In this document: positions 48,200-59,442 of the stretch, one piece after another
How positions within the stretch are numbered: the stretch's first letter is position 1
Layout: each line of letters starts with the position of its first letter
Assembly: GCA_021234155.1 (NCBI GenBank)
Contig: JAJEKV010000032.1
Location: 1,201,617-1,265,616 of the forward strand
Length of the DNA stretch: 64,000 nucleotides
Source of the DNA: Isoetes taiwanensis
Lineage: Eukaryota > Streptophyta > Lycopodiopsida > Isoetales > Isoetaceae
Direction: 5' to 3'
Made by a program: the position numbers and the translations under genes
Notes under the pieces: generated by a model
The model's input: the letters and a program-made list of their open reading frames with translations, nothing else
What the model was told of the DNA's origin: nothing
The model's database searches: none

Positions 48200-49120
48200 C
48201 ACACAAAAAGGAAGCAATCGATAAATATGGCGAGAAAATGGGATTTGGTTGGTCATTTCAGGGGGTCTTTTGATTTATTTGTAGCTAACTTCAATGTTAT
48301 CAATTCTAATTCTGCTTTTGGTGATGATGTTAGCCTACTTGAAGAAATGCAAGAAGAGGATGGGTGAAATGGATGACGATCTACTCAAAAGGGATGCTGA
48401 TCTTGACCTAAAACTATTCTTCAACAAACTTTCTGAAAATGAAGAAAATTTGGACACGACTATTGCAAGAATGTTCTGCAGAGAGGTGGTGCAAGTCTAT
48501 ACTATGTTTGATTTCCTCTCCATGTACCCCGGATACATGGTGAGGAACAATTCTCAAGATTCGAGAGAAGCGTTACTATACTCACAATTTGTTGGCTGAT
48601 TTATTTGGTTCCTTGCTTTGCTTGAGTGTATCTGACCTCTCTTGCTTGGATAGCATTGATAAGCAGATTACTGATAGTTACACCTTTGGATCTGCTGCCT
48701 CTTTCTATGCCTTCTTCAACTCTAAGCTTGACTCCCTCTCACTTCCGGACCGGTAGCCCCATACTTGTATCGGCTTCTTACCCAAGTCTGCTAAGACATT
48801 AATTGCTCAATGGTATCTCCTAATCTAGCGAGAATTTTGGTTCTTTCTTTACTTCGGGTTTTAACAATAATTACTTGGTTGGGGTCATTGATTTCTCCAC
48901 ATTTTTTGAAGACTATCTCATTTTGGAAGACTATCTCTACTTATCGGTTATCCTTTGACCAATTCGGCTCATCTCGGGATCGATTTACGCTACATATTCT
49001 CCAAACTACACATCACAACATTTTGATGGAGGTTTATGTTTAAAGATCTTTGCTATGCTCTAATCTGCTGATCAAAGCAGACCTATGTACTGTGTTTCTT
49101 GATTAATGGAAAAATTTACT
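48200..49120 (+). other. Possible LINE 3' tail
   Basis: The frame 48,294-48,599 is acidic (KRDADLDLKLFFNKLSENEE) and not recognised. Sequence ends in a motif-poor region near a CTTGATTAATGG box. It could be LINE 3' UTR or later sequence; no poly(A) was seen. Confidence 0.35.
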
Positions 49121-52100
49121 CTCAAAGTGGTAATATTGAAACCTCGACTTTAATTATACGAACAATGTGGGGCAGTAACTTACTTAATAACGCTTCGTTT
49201 ACGCCTTCTTCCAAACTCACGTCAACAATAACCACAGCCTTTGCTTAAAGCCAGAACACAAAACAACATAAAACATTAGAATTTCTATATAATCTATGTT
49301 TGATACACTAACTTATAGCAATTGTAGTTACAACTGAGTTACAGAACAAATGGATAGCTAACATGAGTACTATAGGACTTTTGCCTTTTATAGTGATCAA
49401 ATGGTTTTACACAACGAGTGTATAATGGGAAATGATAAAAGTGAAGAAGGGTTAATGGTCAAAAGCTTAAATGGGTTAATTCTTGGGTCTTGATGTCTAA
49501 TATGTTTGGAGAATATAGTATACGAATATACATGGGATGAGGTGTATTACGATTTCTTGGTATGAAGTATTATTCGACTTAAGGACGTAGTTCATTGCTC
49601 CATTTGAAGTATGGGGTAAAGAAGGGATATGTAGAAAGGCAGAATTTATTGGCTTCTAGGAGCCTACAAATACATATTTTTTGCATTTTAGAAAGGTATT
49701 ATAACATATTTTGGCTTTGTGCCCTTGAGGCTTCAAGTGGGTTGTAATGTGATTATCTCATGGTGAAGGATGTTAGTGTGGTTTAAGACATTGAAAAGAA
49801 ATACCATAGGGTTTATGTTTCTTAAACTAGGGATAGATTACGCAAGGGGAATAAGGGTTTATTACTGAGGCGTGGGTTTAGGGGTTAAAATTATTAAGGG
49901 TTAAATCATGGTTTGTAGTAAATAAAACATGGGCAAATTTAGAATTTGTGTTATACAAATAAAATAAGGATGGCTTTAAAATGTTATGGTTTAGAAAGGA
50001 AAAAATAAGTCGAAAATTCAAAGGGCTAGGTCGGTTGCGAAAAAATAGTAGTAGGGTTAGGTTTCTGGAAAGATCCTCTGCCGCGTCCATGACCACCGGA
50101 ATGGTCTTGGGAAGGAGTCCAGATATGGTAAACAGAGGACTCGCACTCAGTCGGTGAAGCATCTATAAATTGATTAGAGAGATCGGATGGCATCATTGTT
50201 CTTATTCATCTAGAGTTCTTATCTGTGGTGGAACCTATAATTAGTCCCTTGGCAGTTTAAATACTTCAGTCAAAATACATGGATTTTATGCCTACCAGAA
50301 TGTAAAACACAGAACATCCAGCCTACTAATCTTTTGTAATCGATTTTTTTACAATCGAATCCACAGCCCGCATTGATTTTTCACTCGAATTTGTGTATCT
50401 GAGGTTTACGGATTCTTGAAACCTTAGGATGCTGCCCGGATAAGCTTGCATGTCGAAGCATAAACCGAGCTTCTAAGGCGTAATGCAGTGCTGCAGCTTA
50501 GACCCTTAAGCCTTTGTTAGAAAGCATTTATCCTTCCCAAAGATTGAAGGCAAAAGAGTAGCGAATCTCAACAAACACCCGACCATGTTCTTCCGGCGGA
50601 CGAAGCTCGGCTTTTTACGCTTTTCAAATCGGCAAGCGTTGTTACGCTGAATCAAAAGTCTCAATATTGGCTAAGAAATAAAAAGGCCCATAGATTGATG
50701 TGGAGAAGAAATTGGTGAATCCAGCATTGGGCGAATGTAACAGAACAAATGAGGAAATCCTTCATCAAGAGGTAGAGGCCGGATATGAATCAAAATCGAA
50801 ATACCCAAAAAGGGTGAAGATCGGATCATATGGACCGATTTTTTGCGCCATTTTCTCCCAATCAACGGCACGATGCAAGAAATAAAGTGGTGTGTCTGGA
50901 ATCTTTTGCTTGAGGAAGCCATCGGAAATAGTCGACCTCTGACCCCCAAACTTGAGCTCCTAAAGTTTTGGAACCTTTGGACTTAAGAGTTACGAGCGAG
51001 GGGCCGGGGGCATTTTTACAATTTTCTATGGTATGTTGTTCCTTTATCCTTTGAAAAAGCTCGTTTACATTCAATGGACAGAAAAGGAAAAAAAAAACGG
51101 CAGAGATGAGCTTTCTACCTTCAAAAGCCATGCTAGGTTCAAAAAGCATGCTAGGCCATGTCGGTTGAGCTCTCGAGCGGCGAGGGCATATTGCTCTTCC
51201 ATGGACTGAATTGGCAAAATCGGGGCTGCATTGCAAGAATCAAACCCCGCGGAGGGGCTTTGCTCATATTCTATATATCGGCATGCGGACATGTTTGCAC
51301 TTTGCAAATCTTTGAGGAGGAGAAATGCCCAATTAGTTTTAATGGAATCGCCTTTAGCGCCGGGGAAGCATTTTGCAAATCTGCCATGGGCGTATTAAGC
51401 CATAACCCGGTGCGGCCGGCCGGCCCAATCCATTGCCCTTTATGCTTTATTTGTGCTTCCATAGCTCGCTTCCAACAAATGCAAGTGGTCCCGGGACACA
51501 GGTGAACCGAATCCTCCAGGCGTGGCAAAACCTCGAGTCAGTTCATTTGCGGGTATCTTTCTTTCAATTCCGAGGCAAAGAATAAATGATCGATTTTTGG
51601 AGCGAGGAAAAAAGGAAGAAGAGAAGTAACAAAAGAAAAGCTTTCTTTGATCAAATTGAGAAGAAATGTACTTACTTGAGCGAATTGATGCGAGTAAGTT
51701 AGGTGCAAAGATGGAAGCTTAAAATTCAAGCCTGACTTCTTATATGGTCGATCAATACTTACGGGGCGTCAAAAATCTAAGCATTTGCTGGCCACTAGAA
51801 AGATCGACACTTTATAGGCATGCGACGACTAGATTGCTTCGAAGAAAAACGTGGCACCTAAATGAATAAAACGATTGGGGCGCAGAAAAAATGTTCGGGG
51901 AACAAAAACAAAGGAAAATGACAAACTGAATTATATATGAAGTGATAACAATACTTAGCCTTACTATAGCCTTGCCCTAAAACTCAAGTTATTAGACCAA
52001 CAAACATATCCACTATGCATAGTTAATCCATGAATATCTACTATATAACACAAACATTGCAACTCAATCCAACATTCAAGATAACATAATGATAACTTAG

Positions 52101-53760
52101 CAACCATAGCATCAAAGATTTCAACCAATATTCCTGTGGGTTTGGGCAAGGTCAACTCGGCTGATCAGGCCAGTGATATGGAGGCGGGGTAACCACGTGT
52201 GTACACACCCATCCACGATGCGTCCAGCATTGGAGGACCACTTAACTGTGCATGACATTGTACCATACGGTACCAACGCCCGATGTTCAAATAATACCAT
52301 TTACATTATAACTGTGCAATAATCGCAAGTCTAGACCATCGCACCTAGATTCCGGCCCCAGAGGTCTATATCAAAGAATTATACTATATATAAATCATAA
52401 TACTCTAAATTCCACACGGCATCAACTAGGCACATTTCCATAGCAAGCTTATATAGAAAATTCCCATAGTTTACACTTCATGCAACAAAAAAAAATCTAA
52501 TTATGAGCTCATATGAATATTACTATTTTTACAATGCAATATGCAACATCCCTTGATTAAAAAATACAGCCTCTGCTAGTATCTTATTAATTTTCCCATT
52601 CTCCAACTCGTAATACCTCTACCATGTATTTTACCCATCTCTAATCAATCTAATTCCAAGTATTTCAATATTTAACCCTTACCTTTAGTTAAACACATTA
52701 ACCCAATATTCTCAATTCGAACTAATTTATTTAACCTAACCTAGTTTACAGTTTACAGGTGATGAACATGGCCTGTAGCCCACGATTCTGGCCTCTAGGC
52801 CCTCAAATCCGGCGCCACAACTCCCAACTTCTCCCGATTTTGCCTTTTCAAGAAGATTCAGATCATTTCAAGCTGTTTATAGCCCAATGGCGATTACCGG
52901 GCGGTTCTTGGCTCCCAAAATAAGATCTGTGGCTGCCAAATCTTGCTTAAAACTTCTTTATTCTCCCTTATGATGCCAAATTGACCTCTCTGAGGCCCAA
53001 ATCGGCCCATTCCAGGGCTGTCCCTTGCTTTTCTAGCACTTCAGGATCGACAAATTCTACCGCCGTTCTGTTAGCAGCATGCAAATAAAACCCTGCCGTC
53101 TTGGCCAGTTCTTGTCTCTGCAATATTTCTTAACCCATCCTTCAAGAATTCTATTCATTCTAAGCTTTCTCAGCTTCTTCTGTACTGGATTGAAGTGTTT
53201 ACATGATGGATATTACTAGATCTATTACAAACTATGTGATCTTCAAATATTCAAAATCTCTATCTATAAGCTATGCGTGCTTGTTTATGACCACGCCCAT
53301 ATGATTCAATTCTAAATCTATGCTAGGTTCCAGAAACAATCACTGTTAAATCAAACACAGCTTTACTAACACTAGAAAAACCCAAGGTGTAAGGCTTGAT
53401 CCCCACCTGGAAATTCCGTTTGATCCTTCTGCAACTCCAGCAACACTCCCAGATGATCCTTCTGCAACACTCCATGCAACTCACTCCTTCAGCAATCCAT
53501 CCACAATCTATCTCCTTCCAAATGCTTCACCATCACAATGCATCAAGATATTCACTGTATTATTATTAACCACCAGTATTTTGTCCATATAATCTATGTA
53601 TATATGACGTATAAACTCTGCATATGCGACGTATAAACTCTGCATATATGGTATTTTAATTCTGTTATTTCCTTGCATCCCTTAATAATATAAATTCCAC
53701 AACATACTCACAGCAAAATCCTAGATCCATTACAGACCCTCAGGTCTATATGACAGCTAT
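49121..53760. other. 4.6 kb gene-less interval
   Basis: No protein family was recognised on either strand. Frames such as 49,878-50,162 (minus), 50,862-51,236 (minus) and 51,158-51,505 (plus) are short and motif-free. A short tandem repeat containing GACGTATAAACTCTGCATAT lies at about 53,606-53,650. The chromovirus pol begins abruptly after this interval, so part of it may be an insertion in that element. Confidence 0.45.
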
Positions 53761-53778
53761 TACAATGATCAAATTGTT

Positions 53779-54183
53779 ATGAGCTACTCAAAAGCACCAT
53801 TAGCTTCAAGTATCCAAATGGGAGCAGAAGTGATGAACATCGGGAAGTATGATTTGATCATCGGCATGGAGTACCTCGCTCCAGCAAAGGCCATCATCGA
53901 CTGTGGGAATCGTAAAGTGACCTTGATGGCGCCCAACGGCAAAATCATAGAAATTGCAGGTAAGGAAGTTGTTCCTATCCTACAGTGTATGTCTAGTAAG
54001 CGGCTGCTCAAGTGCATAAAGAGCGAGCAGGTAGCCTATGTCTTCAAGCTTCAGATCAAAGAGCCTGAGTCAGAAGAAAGCAAGGAAGATAAGGTGCTCA
54101 GCAAATTACCAAAACAGGTAGCTAAGTTGGTAAAGGAGTTCCATGATCTCTTTCCAGACGAGATCAAGCGGGTTCCTCCTTAG
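53779..54183 (+). pseudogene. Chromovirus protease C-terminal half and linker
   Basis: YDLIIGMEYLAPAKAIIDCG matches the C-terminal half of a retropepsin-like protease (the conserved GMDWL-type block), followed by a Lys/Glu-rich linker to RT. The catalytic DSGA-type motif and all of gag are missing upstream of 53,779. An in-frame TAG at 54,181-54,183 separates this piece from RT, since 54,250 continues in the same frame. Confidence 0.8.
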
Positions 54184-54249
54184 AGGGGAGTCAAGTGTGA
54201 GATAGCACTCGAACTAGCCACGAAGCCGACGAGCAAAGCACCGTACAGG

Positions 54250-55038
54250 ATGTCGACGCAAGAGCTAGCCGAGTTGAAGAAGCAATTGCAGGAGTTGCTT
54301 GACGTAGGGTTCATTAGACCTAGCGTCTCACCATTTGGGGCACCCATCCTTTTTGTGAAGAAGAAGGATGGCAGCTTGAGGATATGCATAGATTACAGGC
54401 AGCTAAACAAGCACACCATCAAGAATAAGTATGCACTCCCCAGATCGGACGATCTGATGGATCAGCTCCAAGGCGCGAAGGTTTTCTCCAAGATAGACCT
54501 GAGGTCGGGGTACCATCAGATCAGGATTAAGGAAGAAGACGTCCACAAAACAGCATTCAAGACCAGGTATGGGTATTACGAGTTCACCGTAATGCCGTTT
54601 GGCTTGTCAAACGCCCCAACAACATTCATGAGACTTATGAACGACATCTTCAGGGAGTTTTTTGATACTTTTGTTATAGTATTCTTTGATAATATTCTGG
54701 TGTACATCAAATCCCTGGAAGAACACGTACAACACCTAAGGAAAGTGCTCGAGAAGCTAAGAAGGCACCAGTTGTACGCTAAGTTGTCGAAGTGCCACTT
54801 CGCAACGGAGAGGGTAGAATATCTGGGGCACGTGATCTCAGCAGAGGGGATTTCAACAGATCCTGCCAAGATTGAAGCAGTCATACATTGGCCGGCGCCG
54901 AAGACCATCCACGAGGTCAGAAGCTTTCTTGGCCTAGCAGGGTGTTATAGGAAGTTCGTGAAGAACTTTGCAAAAATAGCGGCCCCGCTAACGGATTTGA
55001 CGAGGGCGGAAAAAGTAAAGGATTGGGCAGATCACTAG
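54250..55038 (+). pseudogene. Chromovirus reverse transcriptase, catalytic residue lost
   Basis: Motifs are all in one frame: [60 protein letters not shown] and [12 protein letters not shown], followed by [20 protein letters not shown]. The catalytic box reads FFDN (Asn codon at 54,691-54,693) where two adjacent aspartates are expected, so the enzyme would be inactive. A TAG at 55,036-55,038 closes the frame before RNase H. CAG/CTG codons are abundant and the frame is clean. Confidence 0.93.
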
Positions 55039-55480
55039 CAGAAGAAAGCCCAAGCAGGATTCGAGATGTTGAAGGAAGCTTTGACAACCGCCCCCATCCT
55101 AACCCTGCCAGACCCCGAGAAGGACAAACTCGTGGCGACAGATGCAAGCAAAATTGCCACAGGTGCAGTATTGATGCAGGAAGAGCAAGAGTGGCTTACG
55201 ACTCTCGGAAGATGAACGACGCCGAAACGCGCTACCGACTCATGATCAAGAGTTGCTTGCAGTTGTCAGAGCACTAAGAATTTGGAGGCACTACCTGTTA
55301 GAGAGGAAGTTTCAGCTGGATACGGATCATCAGAGCCTCCAATACGTGTTCACGCAACCACATCTCAACCTGAGGCAGCGAAGGTGGATGGAGTTCCTCG
55401 AAGAATACGATTTTGATATAGTTTATAAGCCAGCAAGCTCAATGTGGTAGCAGATGCGCTTTCAAGGCATCCTCTGACAA
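55039..55480 (+). pseudogene. Chromovirus RNase H domain, frameshifted
   Basis: ATDASKIATGAVLMQEE (about 55,135-55,185) is the N-terminal RNase H block with its catalytic Asp. After two frame changes near 55,190-55,240, the 55,253-55,450 frame gives LLAVVRALRIWRHYL-like sequence, FQLDTDHQSLQYVF and RQRRWMEFLEEYDFDIVYK. VADALSRHP follows in another frame at 55,446. RNase H would remove RNA from the RNA:DNA hybrid. Confidence 0.85.
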
Positions 55481-55559
55481 CAAGAGTGCACTGCAACGCA
55501 ATCTCGACGCTCATCAGTGACTTCGGAAGGAAGATCGAAGAAACCTTGCCTAATGCATC

Positions 55560-56430
55560 GAGACTTCAAAGGAAGTGTGGGCGAAGCTTGTGCAAGAGGC
55601 AAGAACGAATAAGGAGATGGAGACCTTCAAGAATTTTAAGAAGGAAGGTAACCTTTTGTACCATAAGAATAAGTTGTGAGTGTAATGCGAGACATCGGGA
55701 GTGAGGAAGTTGATTCTCCACGACACCCAACGATCCAATAGCCGTCCCAATGGGATTTATGAAAACATATTTCAAAGTGCGGCCCGATTATTATTGGCCG
55801 GGGATGAAGAAGCAGATAGCTCGCTACATCAAAGAGTGTCACTATGTCGCCAGACGAAAAGCAGGAGCGGCACGAATTCCGGGAGCATTGGAACCATGGC
55901 GGTGCGAGAACGCTAAATAGGAAGTCATCGTATGGACTTCATAACGGGGCTTAGGGGAGACAACAAAGAGGAAAAGATGCCCCGATGGTTGTGGTCGACA
56001 AGTCGTCGAAGATGGCACACTTTGTGCCTTGCGGGACTACCGACCACGACCTTGGATACATCGGCTCTCTTCACCAAGGAAATCTTCGGGCTCCATGGTA
56101 TGCGAGAGAGATCATCTCCCAGCCGAGAGACCCAAAGTTCATGAGTGCCTTTTGGGGGATCTCTTTGCGACGATCCGCACAAAATTTGTCCATGAGCACG
56201 CCTATCATCCCTCGATGGATGGGCAAAGCGTAGCGGACAGAATCTTAGAAGATATACTAAGAAACTATGTCCGGAACAGCGTAGTAAGTGGGAAGATTGT
56301 ATTCACTTGGTTGAGTTCGCCATAATAGCACCAAGCGGGGAATCATCCCGGATGTCGCAGATTCATGATCAACCACGCTACCAATGTCTAACCGGACACT
56401 TGGCACAATCGTGTCAAAGGTAGAGGTTTC
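55560..56430 (+). pseudogene. Chromovirus integrase zinc-binding and catalytic core, frameshifted
   Basis: The H2C2-type region is weakly visible (ARYIKECHYVARR, about 55,820-55,860). Catalytic-core pieces alternate between frames: MDFITGL (55,932), VVVDKSSKMAHFVPC (about 55,988-56,032), SALFTKEIFGLHG and RDPKFMSAFWG, HAYHPSMDGQ (about 56,195-56,225) and ILEDILRNYV. CAG/CTG are sparser here than in flanking pol segments, and the broken frames coincide with that block. Confidence 0.8.
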
Positions 56431-56438
56431 AAGAACAA

Positions 56439-57023
56439 ATGTTGGTCGACATGCGGCAGCTGGTAGAAGAGGTCCGAGGATATCTTCTTGCAGCAAGGAG
56501 TCGACAAAAGAGCGTCGCCGACAAGCACTGGACGGTCAGAGAGTTCCAGGTTGGTGACAACGTTTGGCTCAAGATCAAAGTGAAGCAGGCAAAGCTCTGC
56601 ATCAGAAATTGTAAGAAGCTTGCTCCAAGGTGGGCTGGCCCCTTCAGAATAGCCAAGAGAGTAGGTAACCAATCCTACAAGTTAGAGCTGCCAGCACACC
56701 TCAAAATTCATAGTGTCTTCCACGTGAGTTTGCTGAAGAAGCATACTCCAAACCCAGAAGAAGTCCTGGACACGCCAACGTTGTTGGAAATGACAGAAGA
56801 GCAGCTAGAGATAGTCCCAGACTTGATCCTCAATAAGGCAATCAAGAAGACAAGGAGATCAGAGTTTCTCCAATATTTGGTCAAGTGGAAACACTTGCCG
56901 GTGGAAGACGCAACATGGGTACTTAAGAAGGACCCCGATAAAGGCGCACACCAGTTCATGGAGCAATGGGACGGCAAGGTCATCTCCGAAGTAATCGGCT
57001 CAGGCATGTCGATTTACGTTTAG
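56439..57023 (+). pseudogene. Chromovirus integrase C-terminus and chromodomain
   Basis: An intact 194-codon end of pol. Residues ~1-110 are the integrase C-terminal GPY/F module (FQVGDNVWLKIK; LAPRWAGPFRIAKRVGNQSY; IHSVFHVSLLKK). Residues ~122-168 are a chromodomain (EIVPDLILNKAIKKTRRSEF, then LVKWKHLPVEDATWV) with its conserved aromatic and Trp positions. In chromoviruses this domain guides integration to particular chromatin. The frame ends at TAG 57,021-57,023. Confidence 0.92.
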
Positions 57024-58316
57024 TTGCATGTGTAGTTAAGATTAATCTACGCATGCAGCCTATGCTAGGTATGGGTTGCATGCGTAATTACCGATGATGG
57101 GACCACTACGGTGATCTCTAGGATGTGGTGTAATGTCATTGTAGGCATGACCACGATTTTGCTTGAAATAGTTAGGCAAATGGTGAACATGAGCAATGTT
57201 GCACCGTAATGTAAGCATGTCCATAGGGGAAGGACATACGATTAAAGGTAGAAGTGAACATGGGCGAGGATGAGATCATCAGGGATGTTCTCTAGCTTAA
57301 ACCCTTTGGGGCCATGCTGCACTGGGGTATGCATGATCAGGGAGGTCATGCATAAGGTAGCACCCAATCATGGGCTATGATAGGATCGTCTTAAACGACC
57401 CTTATGCTTAAACCCTCACGGGCCATGATCGAGTGCGTGGTATAGGCATTATAGGGCGCTGTCTCCACGGCCACGATGGAAGAAGCATCCTCCTCCTATG
57501 CCGGGAGATTAGTCATGCATTCATTTAGTTAATTAGATGGAAGTCGTATTTAATTAAAGTGGGACTCATTCCATTCCCACTTTTTTTCGGAACCCTGTTA
57601 TTTTACACAAAAAGGAGCACCCCGACCCGAAAACTGTCTATAATTCGAATTTTTGTCTGTTAGTGTGCATCCAAGCTTTCTTCCAGTTTTCTTGGATAGC
57701 GAGTCGAGAACAAGAACAATGCAACTCAAACATAGGAATTTCATTACAGATTGAAACCGAAGTTCTAGTTGAAAAAGATTTTTAGTTGAACATTTTGCCT
57801 CTATTTTCTTAGGTGGGTAGACAAGAGATCACAAATTCCAACAAAAATTAAGCAAATTGTTTACTTAATCACCAAAAAATACTAGTTTTGAGATACCTTA
57901 TATTTATAAATGGGCTCATTACAATATATATTATAGTGGGTGAAGAGACCATAGTGGTCGTATGGGCACAATGATTACACCCTCTTCACACATGAACCAC
58001 CTAGTGCAAAGGGCGCGTGGAGCTCTCTCCAAGTCACGGAGAAACTTACAGACGATAGAAATTTGTATGAGGAGTTCCTTCATGGGTTACGTGCTTGTAT
58101 GTCCAACTGATGTCACCACCCTCTTCTCGGCACCTTTCTTCAACGAACTGGTCTTTTCATTGCTCCAAAGCATGTACTATCTGGTCGAGATAAGGACTGC
58201 AAAAGACAAAATCAAGTTAGTCAAGTGATGCTACAGGCAAAAAATAAAAATAAAACACAGTTCTTAGGGCCATTTTTGGAAAATACGGGCGAGGACCTTT
58301 TCGATTTCATCGCATG
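57024..58316. other. Post-pol non-coding sequence
   Basis: No coding sequence recognised; 57,962-58,228 has no motif. Two related segments, CTTAAACCCTTTGGGGCCATG (about 57,296) and CTTAAACCCTCACGGGCCATG (about 57,410), indicate an internal direct repeat. Confidence 0.5.
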
Positions 58317-58740
58317 GTCGAGAAAGACAGCTCAGAGGGAAAAACACAGGTTAGAAGGCCTTTCTCGACTTGCGAGTCGAGAAAGGCAGCTCAAAGTTAA
58401 AGCAGCGGGGTTTTAGGGGTTGAAGGCCTTTCTCGATTCGCGAAGTCGAAAGGCAACCAAAGTTTAAACGCGGGTTTGAGGCCCTTTCTCGATTCAGCGA
58501 AGTCGAGAAAGAGCCTCGAGTGAAAAACGTGGTTCCGAGGTCCTTCAAAGTGAAAACACGGTCTGAGGCCCCTTCTCGACTCGAGTCGAAAAGAGCCCTC
58601 AGAGTGAAAAACGCAGTTACGAGGTCCTTCAAAGTGAAAAACGGGTCTGAGGGCCTTTCTTCGACTCGCGAGTCGAGAAAGGCGCCTTTAGAGAAAAAAA
58701 AGTCGAGGGGTCTTTCGACTCTTGAGTCGAGAAAGGCAAA
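58317..58740. repeat. Tandem array of palindromes, ~80-bp units
   Basis: The core CCTTTCTCGACT-n-AGTCGAGAAAGG appears as inverted-repeat units at 58,359-58,386, 58,427-58,453, 58,483-58,512, 58,571-58,594, 58,654-58,682 and 58,712-58,736, with a half unit at 58,317. Spacers are related (CTCAAAGT(G/T)AAAA-C-GGGTTTGAGG-like), and GAGGTCCTTCAAAGTGAAAA recurs at 58,536 and 58,621. RNA from either strand would fold into consecutive hairpins. Confidence 0.9.
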
Positions 58741-58839
58741 AATGAAAAAAAGCAAGTCCGGGGGCTAGTTAAGTTTCTATCTCCAATAGTATGGAGCACA
58801 AATCATGACTAATTGGACCATATTCTATATATTTTCTAA

Positions 58840-59170
58840 TGCACACCATATCCTATGCACTTTCTATGTATAGTAATACAAAAAATAGACGCTCTCCCCT
58901 TTTTAATATGTCAATATTTACCCATAGCTTTTTTCAAAGATAGCTTTTTTAAATGGGACGCTATATACTATGTATTTTCTAATTTCTAATAAGCACAATA
59001 TCCTATGTGACTACAAAATGGGAAGCTTTTTTAAATGGGACACTATATACTATGTATTTATTAATAAGCACAATATCCTATATACTATGTATTTTTCCAT
59101 AAACACAATATCCTATGCATTTTCTATGAAAAAAAATACACTCCTTATATATTTTCTATGAAAAAATAGA
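58840..59170. repeat. Degenerate AT-rich tandem repeat
   Basis: Units built from ATACTATGTATTTTCTAA and CACAATATCCTATG recur four to five times, including a duplicated CTTTTTTAAATGGGA(C/A)... block at 58,945 and 59,028. Confidence 0.75.
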
Positions 59171-59300
59171 CCATCACAAACTCTAAACGAGCATACAAAG
59201 AATGCTTGAAAGAATGCCAAATAAAACTTGCCAAATATGACTAGAACTTGCGAAAATGTAAAGCTTCAAACAAACAAATCCTCTATTTCTTTTTTAACTC

Positions 59301-59442
59301 TTTATTGTTCTTTTTACTCTACCCGCATTTTTAACTCTTTCCCCTCATTTTCGAAATTTGAATTTGGTACATATTTATTGTTCTTTTTACTCTACCCCGC
59401 CTTTTTTTCCCCCTCATTTTCGAAATTTGAATTTGGTACATA
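59301..59442. repeat. ~70-bp tandem duplication
   Basis: Two adjacent units start TTTATTGTTCTTTTTACTCT at 59,301 and 59,374, and each ends GAATTTGGTACATA. Confidence 0.9.

Larger units (their letters stand above)
41633..49120 (+). mobile_element. L1-type LINE retrotransposon, degraded
   Basis: ORF1-like nucleic-acid-binding sequence (42,091-44,490) is followed by ORF2 with an APE-type endonuclease (44,524-45,250), reverse transcriptase (about 45,880-46,680) and C-terminal zinc-binding region (about 47,900-47,980). The order and 7 kb size are those of plant L1 elements. ORF1 has breaks near 42,590 and 44,220, and ORF2 near 44,945 and repeatedly after 46,200. No poly(A) or target-site duplication was seen, so the 3' border (48,200-49,120) is uncertain. 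The first frame (41,633-42,190) may be 5' leader. Confidence 0.85.

Noticed and set aside
58317-58740. CRISPR-like array
   Set aside because: Units are palindromic but the spacers are related to one another, and the context is a plant nuclear retrotransposon.
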